Source of the DNA: Dirofilaria immitis
Taxonomy: Eukaryota; Nematoda; Chromadorea; Rhabditida; Onchocercidae
Length of the DNA: 64,000 nucleotides
NCBI GenBank assembly: GCA_024305405.1
Contig: JAKNDB010000109.1
Span: 2,232,001 to 2,296,000, forward strand
Direction: 5' to 3'
Part shown: positions 25,201 through 38,423 of the stretch, piece by piece
Position numbering within the stretch: the first letter of the stretch is position 1
Layout: the number at the start of each line of letters is the position of its first letter
Translations under genes and position numbers: made by a program
The notes under the pieces: generated by a model
Seen by the model: the letters and a program-made list of their open reading frames with translations, nothing else
What the model was told of the DNA's origin: nothing
Database searches by the model: none

Positions 25201-27147
25201 AAAGTAGTTGTAGCTGCCAACAAATTGATTTAAACGTTTTATGTTAAAATGTAATCAGGTTATCTTTTCAGGCGAGTGTCGACAAGCGTAGTTCAGTGGA
25301 AGATGAAGAAGATAATTCATTTAATATCAACAAAATGCTGGAACAAATAACAGCTAAAGTGAAAAAGGACAGTGCTATAGATGGTTTGTAATCATTATCG
25401 ATTTTTTTGTTTCTGTAAGGAATAACTGGAATTCACACTTTTCAACTTTGCTTGTTAGTTTTCAATGAGAAATAAACAATGTGGATTTTCCAGAATCTCC
25501 AGCAAGTCCACCTATGTTTAATCCAGATGCAGTCGCTGACGAAAATGCCCTGACTATTCCAGAAACAAATATTCTTGCATGGAAACTACATCCAGTCGAT
25601 GATATACCAAGCCCTCAAACGAATATAGATTCTCAAATATTGCAGGTATCAAGAGCTTGACATAAGTCTTTTGTAATTATGCAAAAGATGATAACATTGC
25701 CTCTTTTTATCGCCTTTATTAATTTAAATTTAAAAATTATTGTCATATCGACATTAATTCTAGATGTCGTTAACCGATGCTGGTCTTCGTAACGATCCGC
25801 GTATTAAGAAAGCGCTAGCCTCACAGTTTGATGCTTTTACGAATTCCTTGATGAATGCCGCGCCACCGCCATTACCACAACCCACTCAAATATTTCAGCA
25901 ATCGAATTCTACAGCAAGTACATCTGCTACTCAGTCCACTGCTCTTCCTATTCTTCCAAAAGAAGAATCAAGGTTAATCGTTTAAAACCATAGTTCAGTT
26001 GATATTAATATAATTTTATTCATTCATAAAGACTAAAGCTAAGGTAACACAATAAGATGACAATATGAAGGTCGGCTTTTATTTGATCTATAATGCGCCG
26101 AACTTAGTATATAGTTTGAATTAATATTTTATTGCAGTACATCGAGATTAGCTGATCCAAGGATGTCGACTGTTAATCGTGATCCGCGTAAGAGGACAAC
26201 AGTTAGTGATCCACGCGTAACAGGTGTTGGTGATTCACGCTTGATTTCAATTGCGACTTCTACACTAGACCCACGTCTTGCTCCGGTAGATATTGCTTAG
26301 ACATTTTTTCATCCTGATCAAGTTAGACTAGAAGTTTTAGCTACGTTACTGCACATGCAGTTCCTGATGAGATATTTCTTACTTGACAGAACTAAATATG
26401 TTTGCATAATTTTAGCTATACCCTAGCTTTCTTTGCTTTTTCTGGCTCAAAGATCTACTGTTCTTTATATTTTAGCCCAATAGCTTAATTCAAATGGGAC
26501 AATTACCGTCAACATCTACATCAAGAGTTGGAGCTGATAATCTATATGGGGCATCAGTGCAAACAACAGCTCAAAATCGTGATCAAGATCATCGTTTGTA
26601 TCCGTCTGGTTATGAAAACAATCATATGGAAGAACATAGTACAGAGCGAGTTTGTAATTATGAAAGTCGTCGTAGTTCGGGAGGTAGTTGGATGCCACAA
26701 ATTCGTGCTGCTGTTGATCCACGTCAAGTAAAAAGGTCAGCATTTTCAGTAAAGATTTTGATTTAACTGAAGCAGTAAAGTTTTAAAATTAATCGTATTG
26801 ATTACATTCATTAGAAACAGAGTAATTTCATCAAGAAGTTATTAACATCCAAAAAAGGTCAGCATTTTCGGTAAAGATTTTGATTTTATTAAGATATCTT
26901 TTAAAGATATATAGTTGGTGGATACAGAGGTGAACTTAGCAACAGTCAAGATCGTGATGAAAGGGCAATGAATCGTGCAAGAGGAGAAGGAACGAAATCG
27001 CCGTCAAATAATTCTATCGCAGCTAATGTGACTACCGTACCTCAGGCTCCTCTTTCTTTGCGAGAAAAAAGGAAAAATAATGAATATGAAAGTCCTCTAA
27101 GCAGAATTCCGGAAAAACTCGGTGGACATAGAAGCGTTAAAAAATAG
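22264..27147 (+). CDS. ZC3H4: CCCH zinc-finger protein of the ZC3H4/6/8 (suppressor of sable) family
   Basis: A nuclear RNA-binding regulator; in insects and mammals this family restrains unproductive transcription (family knowledge). Exons: 22264-22442 (ATG at 22284 likely), 22561-22673, 23398-23571, 23880-23983, 24163-24313, 24468-24685, 24764-25170, 25272-25383, 25494-25645, 25764-25972, 26138-26285, 26476-26735, 26915-27147; about 810 aa. An acidic start (EDGELPEEGEICDDEDVEG) is followed by an RS/RGG-like patch (RRRSISPTYGG, RGRGFRGRWG). Three CCCH fingers come next: ICKFFREGYCRDGDNCSYSH, ELCKFYQQGFC through CPLLH, and YPCKAFHKGEC through CQFSH. A Pro/Ala/Val-rich region follows, then DPR motifs (NDPR, ADPR, RDPR, SDPR, LDPR, VDPR) as in ZC3H4. 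Exon lengths call for an added base in 22264-22442, 24468-24685 and 24764-25170, two compensating changes in 23398-23571, and one extra base in the last exon. The acceptor at 23397 is weak. Family certain; orthology to ZC3H4 rather than ZC3H6 or 8 is inferred. Confidence 0.92.
22757..22777. repeat. (ATG)7 microsatellite in an intron
   Basis: Seven ATG units in the intron between the second and third exons of the CCCH gene. Confidence 0.9.
23671..23714. repeat. Tandem duplication, 20-bp unit
   Basis: ACTGTTTATGTTGGCCCAAA occurs at 23671-23690 and again at 23695-23714, identical, in the intron before exon 23880 of the CCCH gene. Confidence 0.9.
26730..26886. repeat. 35-bp direct duplication spanning an exon-intron boundary
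   Basis: Bases 26730-26764 recur at 26852-26886 with one change (CAGT to CGGT). The first copy contains the last six bases of exon 26476-26735 and its GTCAGC donor. The second copy lies inside the following intron, so it duplicates the donor site. Confidence 0.85.
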
Positions 27148-30100
27148 AAGGGATTTCTTTTGCAGATCTCATTCAAGCGTACGCTGTTTAAGCCGTTTCC
27201 GCGTAGTTTTTCATCCTTTTTATAAAGCAACTGTTTTCAAATTAATTGAACTTTAATAGCACTTATTATCTATTATTTGAAGCCGTGTTTTTTCATTATT
27301 TTTAATCATTGCATTAGTATTGAAAGCAGTGTATTAAGAACTAATGATCTTAATCTTAATTACGTTTTAGTATGATTTTCTATGTGCTGGATTCCATATT
27401 AAATGACGGCTAAAAATCCCTAATAGGCAGCCACTTCTGACACCTTATGTGCTTAACTTTTAGTTCATAATTTTAGCAAGTTACTGAGGAAAAATATTTA
27501 ACTGGCTAGGTCATATAAAAAGATGGTAGGTGATATCGATGATGGTACTGCACACTAAACTTTCCCATCCTTTGATTTGCTTATGGCATTCACTTCGAAG
27601 ATTCGATGAAGAGTGTTCAAGCAATAATCCTATTTCATTAGCATTGGTCCAGTTCATCGAATGTTACGGTCTTTGTCTATGCTGTTGATAACTAGCATTC
27701 TTTCAGAAATACAGTTCAAAAATATGTTTTTTGCTTTTAATGTTGATCATTCGTAAGTCTCGTACTGAGGCTGCATTTTAATAGTCCCAGCATCGGGTTT
27801 GTTTGATATAATTGGCCTTACTGGAATCTCACCAGCTGTTTGTAAGCAACACAGGCCGTGATGCGAAATATCTTTTTATGATTACTGTTTTCAGTTGGTT
27901 TGAGCTTTTTTCGACGAAATCAAAATAATACGTATGGCCGTGAGAAATCTTGCGAATGCATCACTGCTGCGGTTGTTGCTGTGCATTACTACTGTACAGG
28001 CCTTAGGTGTTCTGATTATATCTTACATGATACTTTTTTAATCGTCTTTTTAATGGTTATATTTTGTTCATGGTTTGGATGTTTTTGTGTATTTCGAGTT
28101 AATTAACATTTTTGTACAAATCACGTACAACCCACCAGCAAATGATTTAACCGCATTGATTTGACAGGTGGTATCGTGAATTTTCTTTGAGAAATAGTTA
28201 AGTGAGCAAAATTGCTGGATCCCGTTTTTATGATCTTTTTTATGAGGTATATGCACAGCCGCAAATTTTGTGAAAATCCGTCGTGTTTTCACCATTCATA
28301 AAAATCTCGTATTTCTAGCCGTTTGTTACCGCTCTTTGAAGTTTTTTTAAATGTTTTGGAGCTTTTTTGCTTAAGAATGTGTCATAAAAAAATTTCTGAG
28401 CATTCCTACTTTTTCAGCATACTTTTTGCAGTTCATTTCGAATCATATAGATTGAAATTTGGGATAACTTCAATCGTTCAGTCGTTTTCATAATGTGCAA
28501 TATTGTAGAAGAGCGTTCTCTTTTCATGAACTGCAAGTGCAGAATTTTTGCTAATGATTGTTTAAGTGTTTAATCTTGGCTGTAGAATTACGGTAGCATT
28601 AAATTTTTGGCATTTTTTTCTTTAGGTGTTGTTTTCTGGAAATCGGTTCCCTGCAATTTCAGTTGGTCGACGTTCGCAGCGAAAGATTGCGGCTGGTTTT
28701 TATACCTGATGCAATACGCATTCGTTCAACATTTTTTTGTAAACTGTATAAACTTAATCGATTATAAATGCAAAAGCAACAATAAACGCGTTTCTGCTGA
28801 AAATAATTCTTTTTCTGCTCAAAATTGGAGCGGAAGTTGGAAGCTAAATAAGTGTCTCGAAGAATTTGAACTGAGTAATCTAATTCAATTCCCATGTTCA
28901 TCGCATTTATGCACTGATTGAGAAATAAGTTGTATTCTCGAGGATTATTTAGCGCGAATTCCTCGGAACCTTTTTTACATGATGCAAGTATGCTATGCTA
29001 GGCTGATAACACCACAAGTCATGAACGGGAATGTTAATGTTATGGTCTGCCGCGATTTATACATTTGAAGTTGGCCATAGCTGGTTTTCATTTTATTTAT
29101 GCGACAGAACGGTATGAACGACTGGTAAAGTTTGAAAATTAGTTACAATTTAAGCATTTGCTTTGGAAATTTTGATTGTAGTTTGGGTCCGCATTGATGA
29201 AGATGAAATTTAAATTAGTTTTCTGATATACTTTAGTGCAGTGTCTTAATGATCAGGAGTAGTAAATTTCGTAGGAAAACTTTTGAGCAATCATATAATT
29301 TAAAATATCAACATACTGTGCATTCAACTGTCGGTAAGAATGATGAAGGAATTCCTTCTTATCATGGGTCCAGGATAGCGTGATCAGTGGCAGTAAAAGT
29401 AGCAACCAGCTCTTAGTCTTCGCGAATATCCCAGTTGGACGGTAACTTTTAATAAAAATTGTAATAAAAACATTTCAGTGAGCAAAAAACTTTTTGAGCA
29501 GTCGAGCAAACCGAGCAAATGTTCAAAATGTCAAATTAAACTTTGCCACCAATAAAGAGAAGTCTTTCGTATCATCGAGCAAAAAGTTGTGAACTGAAGA
29601 AATTAATAAAAGTTTAGTAAGCAATAGTAATTCATGGTTTTAGTTTCGACATATTTTCAGGTTAAAAAGAAATGTCACCCTTCTTCATCCATTTAAAAAG
29701 TAATAACTTTTAGTAGCTGTGAGCCGAATTGATAATACTTATTGTTTCCTCAAATTAATGATGATGAAAAGTCAAAATTTTGTAAGGCAGTGTGATATGT
29801 GTTCACATTCCTGCCGTACAACTGATGTTATAATTTGATTTTCTGAGAAAGTGATAAAGTAACTACTTGATTGCCTTGTACTAGTACCCTCAGGGAACAA
29901 TGATTAGAAGGGCTCTTCTACATATCTTCTATAAAAGCCTACTTGTTTCCTTGACGAATCATGATGCAAAATATTCCAAACAAATGATGAATCTGTTCAA
30001 CCAACTACTCATCGATTCCCTCCTGACTGTATCTATTCATCCGTATTTCTTCAATTTCTCAACATCCTCTCATTTCGATTTTTATGTTTTTCTTTTAAAG

Positions 30101-32876
30101 TCTACTTGCTAGATCTCTATGAGATTAAAATATATACGTTTAAGTATGTCTCTTTTGATGATCATAATTGTTTTCTTTTCGTATCACCTGATAGGTACTA
30201 ACTGTTGATGATGTTAGATAGTCAGTTGGCAAATATTTTGAATTAATTTGCTTTATCGGCAAATATCCCCGAATCCGAAAAACATAGCTCTGTACAGTTT
30301 GTTTTTTGATTTCACTCCTATTTTTGTTTTAATAGCGTATCACATTTGATACTTTCAATCATCTTTTCACCTGTTTAATGCACTTTCTTTTATGTTATCT
30401 TTTTTTCAGCGAATTGTTTTACTGTTAGACCCTTGTAAAGTAATAAACTGAGAGCAAAAATGTTCCTGAAGAAATCCTATTCTTATACAGTAGGAGAAAA
30501 TTGCTGACACTCTTTATCTATTAAAACACACGATCGAAACCTATTCTGCCTTTTTTAAATCTCGCCAAGATCATCTATTTCCCAATGCACTGCTATCGAT
30601 GTTGCTGAGATAATAGTACCTTAAATTAATCGGTTTCATTTAAGATCTGTCATTTCCATTGCATTCATTGTCTTTTCAAGATTTAATCGAATGATCGTGC
30701 TCATCTTTTTCAACATTATTTAGCATCTGACATTCAGTTGTTATCGACAAATCAAGTTTCTGCGGTTTATTTTTTCTCATTATTTCGACATGTTCAATTA
30801 CTTAATCTAGATTTAAGTGTGTGGTAGACACTGTTACAAACAGTCATGTTTGAAATAGCAAGATTATATTGAATTCTTGAAGTTACCATTGTTTTTACTC
30901 GAATATTTTCTGGCGTTTCCACCCATCGCGTTCCCCATATACATACGTCTCAAAATGCAATGGTAAGAGATGCTCGAATTTTATTTGACTTTCATCACTT
31001 TAAAAGATTGCTTAATTTTAATTTCAAGACTCTTAAGTATATATTTTAGTCTCAGCTCATGCATTATTGTTAAAAAAATACATAGAAAGTTATCAGCGAA
31101 TTGTATCATATCGTCATTATTACTGAACGCTTTGATATCCTGTAGCATGAAATAGTTTGTGAAAGTGGGAAACCGTATATTTTGATCGATTTGATTTTCA
31201 TCTTTTTGTACTACGTCGCTCCTTAAATAAAATTTCGAGAGTTTAACTGGATGAATAGCAGGCCGTATCCCATCATTTTTGGACTAAGTTTTTTATTATA
31301 GTTTTTCAAACCTTCAGTGGCTTTCCTGCAATGATTATGAACTGATGGATCGCAGAGGATCGATTGAGATTTCCTAGAATTCAAAAATCAGACGAACAAT
31401 AATTTAGATCAGTACTGTCAAAGTAACAATTAGCTACAGTTTTATATTACAGTTTTTCTCATTAGAATCCTCTTTATAGTTAAATTGTCCCGGCACTTCC
31501 ACCGGCATACTGACTTAGCTATTCAGCTTATTCCTTTCTCCACTACCCTTATTTGATGCCCATCGGTTAGTTGAGAGAAGATATGTTATGTAACTTGTTT
31601 CTTGTTTTGTAGAGAAGTGGAAGAATGGCAGGGACGATCCATCGACCGACCATTTTATCTTTCACTCCTTAATAAAATTTGGTTCAAAGATTACTTTCGA
31701 AGAGTAGCGGCAAGGGATAGGAAAAGAACATGAGGGTATAATAAGCGGAAGAATGGATACTTCGTTGTGGAAGTGAAATTAAATGTGAACTTATATCTCG
31801 ATGTCACCAAACTTTTTCCAGTTCATTTGTGCATCACACTCTACTTTTTAAATCTATCTTCTACGATGTTTGCATCACTTTCATGCATTATTTACGTTAT
31901 GTCATTATGTTCGCTGCAGTAAAAATTCAATTCGGCTCCGCAAATGACAAGCACCCTTCAGCTATATTTTCGCGATTCCCATTACTGATACAAACACACC
32001 AATAAAAACAGCTGTGGGTGTAATGATTCTCAACAAGTTTGACAATGATTGGTGGCAGTTCGATCACCACTACTTACAATAGTTTTGCTTCGCCAACCAA
32101 CTATTAGCTACGCTCACTTCACTAATATTTTCTGTTTCGAAGCGCATGTTTTTATACCATCTACTTTATTTGAAAAATAGTTTAATTTTGACAGTTTTTT
32201 TCTTTCAAATGAATTTCTCACTTGTACCAACCCTAATGATTCATTGATTATCGCTAATCGATGTGTAGGTGAGTGGCTACGCATATATACATATAACGTA
32301 TATATGTATGTATATATGCATGTTTACTTCGTGTGGGATAAAATCATTCATTATAAACATGAAATTAAGTTTGGGTCGATGGAACGATCTCTTCTTTCCG
32401 TATGTTTTTCTGAGAAACGCTTCATTTAGTTATAAAGCCAATCTTTTGACATCATGTAATGCCAACTCATTGCCTTCTCGTGCTATTTCACAGTTAACGA
32501 TTTCATATATTGAAAAGTTTATTGTAAATTTAATATTTACAATAAAGTGGATGTTATTTATATCTCTTATTCACGCATCTTAGAAAGAAGGGAAAATTTA
32601 GATTATGAGGAGAATGAAGAGAACAAGGGTAACCGCTATGCTCTGGAATATCAGAGGACTGAAGCCGCTCAACCGCTCCCACGTAAATTATAACGCCCAT
32701 GGCTTCATGACATTCCTTCCCAACCCTGATTAACCGCCGCACCACCGCACTTTTCACTGCTACCGAAGCAATGCTACATGTCCTGTTGCAGCGCTATATC
32801 AATTTGCTGATAAAATTTTTACGGGTAGTTAGTTCATTGTTTGTCACTGCGGTTGTGTGTGACCGTTCAACATTTC

Positions 32877-32908
32877 CCACCCCCCACCTCCCTCCCCCTT
32901 CCCTCCTT
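32877..32908 (-). other. G-quadruplex-forming motif (minus strand)
   Basis: A C-rich tract on the + strand (CCCACCCCCCACCTCCC then CCCCCTTCCC). The minus strand therefore has at least five runs of three or more G within 32 bases, separated by one or two bases, an unusual island in AT-rich DNA. Confidence 0.7.
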
Positions 32909-34197
32909 CGCACATGATACGCTGATTGATACTGCCTACAAGAGAACGAAATATGGTTTGTTTTCATTGGTGACAGTTTTGTTGGCTTTTCCCTTACTAC
33001 TTACTACTGAGTCTTAAGGCAAAACTTTCTGGGTAACCCATGTCTTTTCCATTGATTTTCTCATTCGCTAGCTTCATCAAATTTTTTAACCAGTGATGTG
33101 AACGATTTTTGGTTTTTACGACTTTCGCTCTTCTTTATCTCTACCGATCTGAGCTAATTGATTCTAAAAATACTGCGAAAATAACCGTAACTTCCCAAGT
33201 TCCTAGAATTAAATTCGTATAAAAATGTTGGTATTGTTTACTGCGCTATTGCAGATTTACTGTCCTTTAATTATGATGCAAATGCAATTAAACTTGATGC
33301 ACCAAACGCAAATAAAGCATGTCAAAGACTGCAACATCACTTTCGAACTCCGGTTGTCTGTAGAAATATCCCGCATCTAGAGAGCCTCTCAGAAATGTAA
33401 TTTTGTTGAGTATCTTTGATCATATGAATTCCAGTGTAGATATAATCACAATCATTAGTAATCAGTGACCATTTGTCGTATCTATTATGAATCTGGGAAT
33501 TTTTCCAATTTAGCTCACATAAAAGTTATTCTAAGATTATTTTATAACATTGAGAAGGGATGTTCCAGAAATTAATGTTTTTTTGTTTTATTATTTCACA
33601 AAATATAATAAAAGGTGTCGATCCACTAGACTTGGTCTTTGCTTCTTCCATTGTTATAGTTTGTGCGTTTTCCAAAATTTGAAGCATTATTCTTCAGCGA
33701 AGCAAAAATTTATTTTGTAATGCTTGTTGAATTGAACGGAAATAAAAAAGATCTCTCTTTTATCACTAATTTAAGAAATCATAAGTTTAGCTTATTTTGA
33801 TTGATAGATGCAGCGAGAACGCAGTGATTTAGCGAATTTTTGAATATCATGGTTGTTTACCCATTTTATGTCTAAAGGAATATATCTATTTGTTAGCTTA
33901 ATTATCTTGTCTAGAAGAATATTTGTTTATTGAATTATCTGTTTAGACTTTTATTTATTAAAAATCATGAACAGCAAAAGCTGTTATGGGTCTCTGTTTG
34001 TGTTCGTACTAATTTGATAAAAAATTGAAATAGTAAGGATAGCGAAATAAAATGTACATGTAGGAAATATAATTTTTATCGTAATCTAAATGTCACTGAA
34101 ATTGAATTCATTCTATTTATGTATGACTCCTCGCCTTTCTGCCGTTCTGTTTTTTTATTTACTTCCTGAAAACTTCACTCCAGCTAAATCTTCCTCA

Positions 34198-34255
34198 CAT
34201 GGAATTTATCACTGCGTTCCCTCTGCATCCTACCCATGGAATTTATTACTGCGTT
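34198..34255. repeat. Short direct repeat, 21-bp unit
   Basis: A 21-bp unit beginning CATGGAATTTAT occurs at 34198-34218 and 34235-34255, differing at one base. Confidence 0.8.
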
Positions 34256-34534
34256 GACCATACTAATTATACTATATCATATTTCCTTTCGTCCCTTTAC
34301 CGTAACCATAAAGCTTAAGTCTTAAATTTTCTCTCCTTAACTATGATTTAGTCTTAACATTCTTTTCTCTATGTTTGATTGGAGACCTACTTTCCTCTGC
34401 AAATTTTGGCTGTTTTACTAACAATTTGATGCCTGAATTTCGTAATGAAAAATAATAGCATTTTATTTGCCTAATTTTAGTTTTCCAGTTTTTTTTATTA
34501 AAAAGCTCTTGCAACGAACCTTAGTGTTAAAGAT

Positions 34535-34682
34535 AAGTCACATAAGTTACAAACCGAGAAATAGAGACAAAGATAAAGATAAGTCACATAAGTTACAAAC
34601 CGAGAAATAGAGATAAAGATAAAGATAAGTCACATAAGTTACAAACCGAGAAATAAGTCACATAAGTTACAAACCGAGAAAT
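34535..34682. repeat. Tandem repeat, 46-bp unit with a shortened last unit
   Basis: A core starting AAGTCACATAAGTTACAAAC occurs four times, at 34535, 34581, 34627 and 34655. The spacing is 46, 46 and 28 bases. The 18-base GATAAAGATA-type spacer is lost before the final copy. Confidence 0.9.
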
Positions 34683-35766
34683 ATAATAGCGAGAAGTGGC
34701 TATGGCCACATCAGTGCTATACGCAATCATTTAGATCGGATATAACAAGGCACTTAATCCATGTAAAAGAGATTGGATAAATGTCTGTCCAGTTAAGAGT
34801 TTTCAAACATTTCTTTGGAATTTTGTTTTCACTACTGATCCCAGTTAGTTAAGGTACCTACGCTGAAGATGATTTCTGCTTATAGCATCATTCGTAAATA
34901 CTTCCATATGTTTCGTATTTCTTATTAATTTCTCAATAATCTGGAAAAAATTAGCTTTCTGTTCTCCCAAAATCCAGGCAGTTAGTAGCAATAACTTTTT
35001 CAACACGCTTTTGAGTATATAATATATTGACAAATCTCGAATTTGTTCATGTGTATGAGAAGTGGTGAAAATATCATTTAGGTTAATTGATAGAGAACTG
35101 TAGATTTATTTAAAATTGTTCTAAAATATAAAAAAATCATCCTGCAGAAAACCATATTGCAGACTGGCGACAAAAAAGATTTCACAGAAAATTTGGCGAA
35201 ATCTAATTGAACTTCTAAGTTACTTTATTTATTATAACTTTTGCTCCGATATCGTTGCATCATGTGTACCTGTTGCGGTAATGATTCTACTCCTGCTCTA
35301 ATTATATATAGCAGAGCATGAAATCATAACCGACTTCATTTTTTTTTAATTCTTATCCAATCTTTTCATTTTACTTATCTTTTTGTTCGCACTGATCATT
35401 ATTTTAATGTGTTTATATTTGCTGTTCACTTCATCAGTCTTGATGAATAGTTGTGGAATTGTTGAATGCTTTTCACAGTATTTAAATGTTCTTTTTGGAT
35501 TGCAGTTTGAAACTTTTTTCAAAATTTAGACATCTCATTGTTGTTCAAGTTGACAGCAAAGTGGAATGATCCCTGATGTTTTAATGTATTTCCTGGAATT
35601 CTTAGTTGTACATGTCTAGGAAATCTCAGATGTCAGTAATAAGGGCAGCTATGTCTACTGTACAATTATGTCGATATCAGAGAATGCACTGTAATCAATA
35701 TTTTAACTAATTTAGGTTTTCGTAATCACATTATTTATCTTGTTTTTTTTTTTTTTTCAAAAGCAG

Positions 35767-38423
35767 ACAGTTTTGTGAAAAACAAAAGAATTGCTGCGTG
35801 TCATCATCTTTCGCTTGCAGATGGCCCATTTTTATGCCGAGTGAATTGTTTGGGTTTCAGCTTTGTAACCGAAGACATATTTGGGCATTTTTGGGAGGGT
35901 GGCCACACAGAAGGTAATGTTGGATGGGCAGATCTCTGTTGCTTCAAGCACTGTACGAAGGATATATAGCAGTTCTAATTCAGAAGATTTCTCTGAAGAT
36001 AACTATGGTGCTTCTTTCTATTGAATATAATTTTTTGATAGCTAGTATAATCAAAATTAATTTGAGTAACTGCAGTGAATTGATTGGGGTAATATTACGT
36101 TAATTTCCAGGCTCGAAACAGGCGGTAGCAGGAGCAGCAGATAGATGTTACGTATAAATAAGGATGTGGTGCAAGTGACCAGTAACACGTACTCACGGAA
36201 ATGTTCCTGACTTTGGTAGTAAATTGAAATTAGGCACCTTGTTGTGGTGGTCAAAATACTTGCTTTTAAAAGTCTCATTGAAAATTTTCAGGAAATGAGG
36301 GGCGTGCTCCATTATTAAACGGTGTTCTGACGTCAGCCGATAATGTCATTAAAATCGATCTCAACCTCTCCGATATTATCGTTCAGACATCAAGTCCTGT
36401 TGATAAATTTCCGAGAGAACGTCGTAAAGCTGCCGTAAGTTTTGTCATTATTAAAAAAACCAATGAAAGAGAATTTAAGTGGATAAATTGAAATTATCAC
36501 ATATATAGATATCGCATTGTAATACGCAAAAAGACTTTCATTTAAATCGGTAATTAATTGGAAATAGAATTTGCAGATATCAGTGGGTTTGTTGATAACA
36601 GCGGCAGTATGCAATGATCTCGTATTATCGTTCATCCATGAAAAAGTACCCCAGGAACCGCCCTTGCCGGATGCTGTATTCGCTCATACACCTTACATTC
36701 CATGGGCATTAACACTGTCTGAATATCTCATGATTGCTTCATTTACATGTATGCTTGGACTAACTGTCATACATAGGCACCGCTGGATTATACTTAGGTT
36801 CGTTGGTTTCTATTATTTAATTATTCATCACATACTTTAGAAAAACCTGAAATGTTAATTGTTTCGAAAATCTACATAAAAGATAAAACAAGAAAAATCG
36901 AAAAAGAAATAATCCAAAGTAGCCTTTCCGATTTTATTGTGTTTTTATAGAAGAATTGCTGTTATCGCGTCATTGTTATATTTTGGACGTTGCCTAACAA
37001 TGCTCGTGACACAAGTACCTATTGCAGATCCCAATTATTATTGTTCACCACGTTTAAGTGTAAGTTCTTTTTACCCGGACTGTTTTTTTGTTTTCGTTTA
37101 GAATTTCCATTATAATTTTAAAACTACACCATAATATCTTGTCTTCTACATAATTTTACTTCTATTTTGTTTCTACTCTTGGCAATACCTTTTATCAATA
37201 ACGCTATCTAGAAGTGTTGACACTTTAGATTTAAGGATTTTACTATTGTAATCCACTTCCATTTATCTATGATTTCTATCATGTTTTAAACAATTTAGGA
37301 TGCTGACTATACTCTAAGGAACATAGTTCTTAGAGCAATGCGAATTGTAAGTGGTGCAGGCTTAATAATCAATGGTAAGCATACATTATGTGGTGATTAC
37401 ATCTACAGCGGCCACACAGTCGTCCTTGTTACTTCTTGCTTATTTATCACAGAATGTAAGTTCTTGGATAGTTTTTTCTTAATTAGGCTAAGAACAAACG
37501 AAAATGCTGAAATTCAACTTCCATCAGTTCATCATGAGTTCACAAAGCAGCTTTCAACTGTTCAAAAGAAAAATTAAATCTGTCGATAGAATTACTTTTT
37601 TGCGGTTTTATGCTTTATGACAAACTAGATAATCATTCTTTGGGAAACTGTTAATTTACATGCATTTAACAGTTAATTTAGACAGTCCACAGCATTGGAA
37701 ACCACTGCATTTTTTTCAATAATGGTCTCAGCTGCTGGTGTTATATTGTTATTGATATCACGTGCTCACTACACGATTGATGTTATCATATCATATTGGA
37801 TATCAACGCGGGTCTTCTGGACTTACCATACATTGGCTGCCTTCCCAAGTCTTCGAGTATATTTTTATTTTTCCTTATAGAATTTATTATTTCTGTCATT
37901 TTACGAAGTTGAAAACAAATTTGTATCGACAAGATTAATTTTTCTTATTTTTTTACAAATGCATGTCGAATGAAATATATTTTTTTCAGAATGCCAGCTC
38001 TCACTATAATCATTTATCAAAGCTTTATTGGTATCGATTATTTTTATACATGGAGGGAAATTTGCACAAGCCTGTACCAAGAAGGTATTGTTTTCATGCA
38101 TTACGGAAATAACTTTTCATCACTGTTGCTATTTATGTTCTAAACATGTTAGTAATGGTGGGTTTAAAATTACACTTTTGTCTTATTCGGACTCATTCGA
38201 AGTAAATAACTGTCAAATCAATCAGCTTGAGTGGAGTGATTTCGAAAGAATTTTAATTTTTTTTTTCATTTTCTTTTTCCTCTTAAGGTTGTAGTACATT
38301 TGCTGTAATATAATGATTAAACATCGGTAACTGCCCTAATTTAAAATTCTTTAAAGGTTTGACTGGCCTTTCCCTCGAATACGATTTGGTACACGAACTA
38401 CTTGCAAAACAAACTTATCATAG
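35767..38423 (+). CDS. sms: Sphingomyelin synthase (PAP2-like ceramide phosphocholine/phosphoethanolamine transferase)
   Basis: A six-helix Golgi or plasma-membrane enzyme that moves the head group from phosphatidylcholine to ceramide. Exons: 35767-35913 (low confidence), 36292-36434, 36577-36797, 36951-37059, 37299-37455, 37682-37856, 37990-38084, 38357-38423. All four family motifs are visible: D1 PPLPD; D2 YFGRCLTMLVTQVP; D3 CGDYIYSGHT, with the first catalytic His; D4 HYTIDV, with the second His and the Asp. The protein ends FDWPFPRIRFGT then CKTNLS. Length and motif order fit nematode SMS proteins (from memory, not aligned). Exon 37682-37856 has seven T at 37710-37716 where eight keep the frame (LHFFSIMV), and its length is one base short. 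The 5' exon joins in phase (HTE-G-NEGRAPLLNG), but the start codon and any N-terminal SAM domain are not seen. Confidence 0.95.

Larger units (their letters stand above)
27148..35766. other. Gene-poor interval of about 8.6 kb
   Basis: It contains the 3' UTR of the CCCH gene and presumably the promoter or first intron of the sphingomyelin synthase gene. ORFs of 60-104 codons (for example 28607-28921 and 32269-32583) show no domain, no splice-consistent partners and AT-driven composition. Repeats and a C-rich tract are listed separately. Confidence 0.6.

Noticed and set aside
28607..28921. 104-aa plus-strand ORF downstream of the CCCH gene
   Set aside because: It shows no domain, no splice-consistent neighbours and an AT-driven residue mix.
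35767..35913. N-terminal SAM domain in the sphingomyelin synthase 5' exon
   Set aside because: The translated exon (CLGFSFVTEDIFGHFWEGGH) lacks the Trp-x-x-x-x-Val and Leu-x-x-Leu spacing of SAM domains; only its splice phase supports it.
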